Translations under genes and position numbers: made by a program | Shown: one piece after another, positions 62,134 to 64,000 of the stretch | Layout of the letters: every line of letters begins with the position of its first letter | Position numbering within the stretch: position 1 is the stretch's first letter | Origin: Romboutsia ilealis | GTDB taxonomy: Bacteria > Bacillota > Clostridia > Peptostreptococcales > Peptostreptococcaceae | NCBI RefSeq assembly: GCF_900015215.1 | Contig: NZ_LN555523.1 | Span: 2,174,381-2,238,380, forward strand | Length of the DNA: 64,000 nucleotides | Reading direction: 5' to 3' | The notes under the pieces: model-generated | Database searches by the model: none | The model's input: the letters and a program-made list of their open reading frames with translations, nothing else | What the model was told of the DNA's origin: nothing

Positions 62134-63432
62134 TTATATCTCATAAAATTTATGAAATGTTTTATATATACTATAGTGATCGTCCACAGATCCTAATTCT
62201 CTTATAGAATGCATCGCAAGTATCGGTGTTCCTACATCAACTGATGGTATATCTATATGAGTAGATGATATCGGACCTATAGTACTTCCTCCTCTTTCAT
62301 CTGATCTATTAACAAATTCTTGATATTTAACACCACTTTCTTTGCAGATAGATTTATATATAGATATAGAATATGCATCACTAGTATACGCTTGATTTGC
62401 ATTTATTTTTATAACAGGACCTTTACCCATTACAGGTCTATTTGTTGGGTCATGTTTTTCAGGAATATTTGGATGAACTGCATGTGCTAAATCAGAAGAT
62501 ATCATAAATGATGAATACATAGATGTAAAAAATTCTTCTCTAGTTTTTCCTAGTGATATACAAATTCTTTCTAGTATATTTAATAACATATTTGAGTCTG
62601 CACCTTGTTTGGTAGAACTTCCAACTTCCTCATTATCAAATACAGCTACTATATTTATACCTTTATTTCCATCAGCATTTATTAGAGCATTTAAACTTGC
62701 ATGAGCCATAGCTAAATTATCAAGTCTACCACTTGATATAAATTCTTCATTAGCACCCATTAGACATCCTTTTTCAAATTCATATAAAAATAAATCAAAA
62801 TCTATTATATCCTCTATATCTATACCTAATCTATTTTGTAGCTCTTTTATTAAGAAATTATCTTTTTCTAGAGAATCATTTAATAATCCCACTAAAGGAA
62901 GTAAATCTTTTTGCTTATTAAAAGCATAACCTTCATTTACACTTCTATTCATATGTATAGCTAAATTAGGTATAATACATATTGGTTTATCTAGGTTTAC
63001 TATTACTTCTTTAGGCTTTAATATATTATCTGTTCTTATAATTACCCTACCAGCTACTCCTAAAGGTCTATCTAACCATGTACTTAATATTGGACCTCCA
63101 TAACATTCTGTATTTAACTTTAAGTAAGATTTTTCAGCTTCTATTTCTGCATTTGGCTTTATTCTAAACGATGGTGAATCTGAATGAGAACCTATTATTC
63201 TAAATCCTTCTTTCTCTATATTGTCTGAGTTTACTGTAAATGCTACTATCGCTGATGAATTTTTAGTTATATAATACTTTCCACCTACTTTTACATCCCA
63301 CATTTTACATGAGTCTAACTCAATAAATCCATTTGCATCTAATAATTCCTTCGATGTAGAAACTGCATGAAATGCAGTTGGACTATTATAAATAAAATCT
63401 ATTAAGTTTCTTGCAAATTTTTTACTATTCAT
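62134..63432 (-). CDS. M18 family aminopeptidase (aspartyl aminopeptidase-like)
   Basis: 432 residues, a di-zinc cytosolic exopeptidase. The conserved blocks FRIIGSHSDSPSFRIKPN, GGPILSTWLDRPLGVAGRV, SGRLDNLAMAHASL, VFDNEEVGSSTKQGADS and DLAHAVHPNIPEKHDP are complete, including the His/Asp/Glu metal ligands. It acts on peptides taken up for fermentation, like pepD. Start after GGAGTAGGGGT. Promoter presumably after the pcrA terminator. Confidence 0.92.
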   Translation of the reverse strand: MNSKKFARNLIDFIYNSPTAFHAVSTSKELLDANGFIELDSCKMWDVKVGGKYYITKNSSAIVAFTVNSDNIEKEGFRIIGSHSDSPSFRIKPNAEIEAEKSYLKLNTECYGGPILSTWLDRPLGVAGRVIIRTDNILKPKEVIVNLDKPICIIPNLAIHMNRSVNEGYAFNKQKDLLPLVGLLNDSLEKDNFLIKELQNRLGIDIEDIIDFDLFLYEFEKGCLMGANEEFISSGRLDNLAMAHASLNALINADGNKGINIVAVFDNEEVGSSTKQGADSNMLLNILERICISLGKTREEFFTSMYSSFMISSDLAHAVHPNIPEKHDPTNRPVMGKGPVIKINANQAYTSDAYSISIYKSICKESGVKYQEFVNRSDERGGSTIGPISSTHIDIPSVDVGTPILAMHSIRELGSVDDHYSIYKTFHKFYEI

Positions 63433-63488
63433 ACCCCTACTCCTTATTTATAAAATTTTATATAAAACTTTTTAAATTATATAATTAT

Positions 63489-63525
63489 AATTGCCTTAAT
63501 TTATACATATAAAATTAAGGCAATT
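63489..63525 (-). terminator. Terminator after pcrA
   Basis: A 14-bp perfect stem AATTGCCTTAATTT/AAATTAAGGCAATT with a 9-nt loop, about 100 bp after the pcrA stop. The tail is only moderately U-rich. Confidence 0.7.
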
Positions 63526-63626
63526 ATTTTTACAAAACTATCTAAAATATTTTTATCATAAGTTATTTGTTGATAAATACTTATATTGTTAATAATATTT
63601 CATTGCTAAAAATAAGCTTTTATATT

Positions 63627-64000
63627 TTACAATACATCTAAAGTTGTATATTCTTTGTTTATCTTTTTTATCCCCTGTTGTTCAAAGGCTATAGTAACAT
63701 CTGTACCCATCATTCCAACTACTGTTCCTACTCCAAACTTAGGGTGATGTACTCTTGCACCTGGTTTTATGTCGTCTATATTAGTTTCTTTTTCCTTGTC
63801 CTTAATAGTTGCATTAACTTGCTTTGCAACTGCAGTCTTATTTATAGTATTCATATATTTCTGTTTATATTTATCCAATACATTATAACTTGCTTTTGAA
63901 TATGATAATTCTTTTTCTGCAGAATTTAATCTTTCTATACATTCTTTAGGTAACTCTTCCATAAATCTAGATGCAATCGATGGATTCGTTTTTCCATATA
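63627..64000 (-). CDS. pcrA: ATP-dependent DNA helicase PcrA (C-terminus only)
   Basis: The last about 124 codons are inside the window; the gene continues past base 64000. The reading frame is open through the edge, with NPSIASRFMEELP, the end of the helicase domain 2B/2A region. A polar linker and a C-terminal Tudor-like module IKPGARVHHPKFGVGTVVGM follow, the part of PcrA that binds RNA polymerase. The M at 63962 is internal, not a start. The helicase core motifs are outside. Confidence 0.88.
   Translation of the reverse strand, partial: YGKTNPSIASRFMEELPKECIERLNSAEKELSYSKASYNVLDKYKQKYMNTINKTAVAKQVNATIKDKEKETNIDDIKPGARVHHPKFGVGTVVGMMGTDVTIAFEQQGIKKINKEYTTLDVL

Noticed and set aside
1..64000. 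CRISPR array, integrase, transposase or prophage
   Set aside because: No regularly spaced direct repeats and no such protein in any frame. The four dispersed repeats are 7-38 kb apart and are not an array.
1..64000. tRNA or rRNA genes
   Set aside because: Intergenic regions were read for CCA ends, clover-leaf arms and rRNA motifs; none found. The tRNA-like signals are T-box leaders.

Overview
The window is about 64 kb of very AT-rich chromosome from a spore-forming, strictly fermentative member of the Clostridia. The best fit is the Peptostreptococcaceae (Clostridioides / Paraclostridium / Romboutsia type). This rests on the codon bias, strong GGAGG ribosome sites, a SleC cortex-lytic enzyme, a YtxC-type sporulation protein, a bifunctional AdhE with a Rex-like operator, T-box-controlled tRNA synthetases and an AUU-initiated infC. 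The species is inferred, not proven. Nearly all genes lie on the minus strand. The plus-strand genes (pepD, a short FtsH, a RusA-like nuclease, sleC, fba, two small unknown genes, ppaC) are mostly single units, usually with their own terminators.

Layout. 1-8.7 kb: mutS2 (3' end outside the window), pepD, a small lipoprotein, an XRE/ImmA-like protein with a ruined zinc motif, a long U32 enzyme and zapA. 8.7-12.6 kb: pheST behind a Phe T-box. 12.6-15.5 kb: a TrmH-type rRNA methylase and a KtrAB-type potassium uptake pair. 15.6-17 kb: infC-rpmI-rplT behind an L20-type leader. 17.2-20.9 kb: a membrane-less FtsH and thrS with a Thr T-box. 21-28 kb: DUF445, YtxC-like, and a BMP-type nucleoside ABC importer (lipoprotein, ATPase, two permeases). 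28-36.8 kb: trmL, nth, a Lon-family protease, a QueG-like Fe-S protein, a RusA-like nuclease, an aldo/keto reductase, nfo, an ArsR-like regulator and glutaminase. 37-43 kb: a co-directional cluster of PrsW-type protease, RsmF-type methylase, a HEPN-motif protein resembling the nuclease half of Csm6, lepB, a TIM-barrel protein and a uridine-kinase-like protein. 43-54 kb: sleC, a DUF3298 membrane protein, rlmCD-type methylase, rsuA-type pseudouridine synthase, DUF1904, fba, two unknown proteins, a phosphoesterase, a small alarmone synthetase and a YkgJ-type protein. 54-64 kb: two small unknown genes, adhE, DUF4230, ppaC, cyclophilin, an AAA ATPase, a patatin, an M18 aminopeptidase and the 3' end of pcrA.

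Most of the window is housekeeping: translation and its control, RNA modification, DNA repair, proteolysis and fermentation. No phage, integrase, transposase, CRISPR array, rRNA or tRNA gene was found. The less ordinary items are the HEPN protein in a housekeeping operon, a four-copy dispersed repeat placed just downstream of terminators and always in the same orientation, a roughly 200-bp imperfect palindrome upstream of glsA, and the YELAY-for-HExxH ImmA-like protein.
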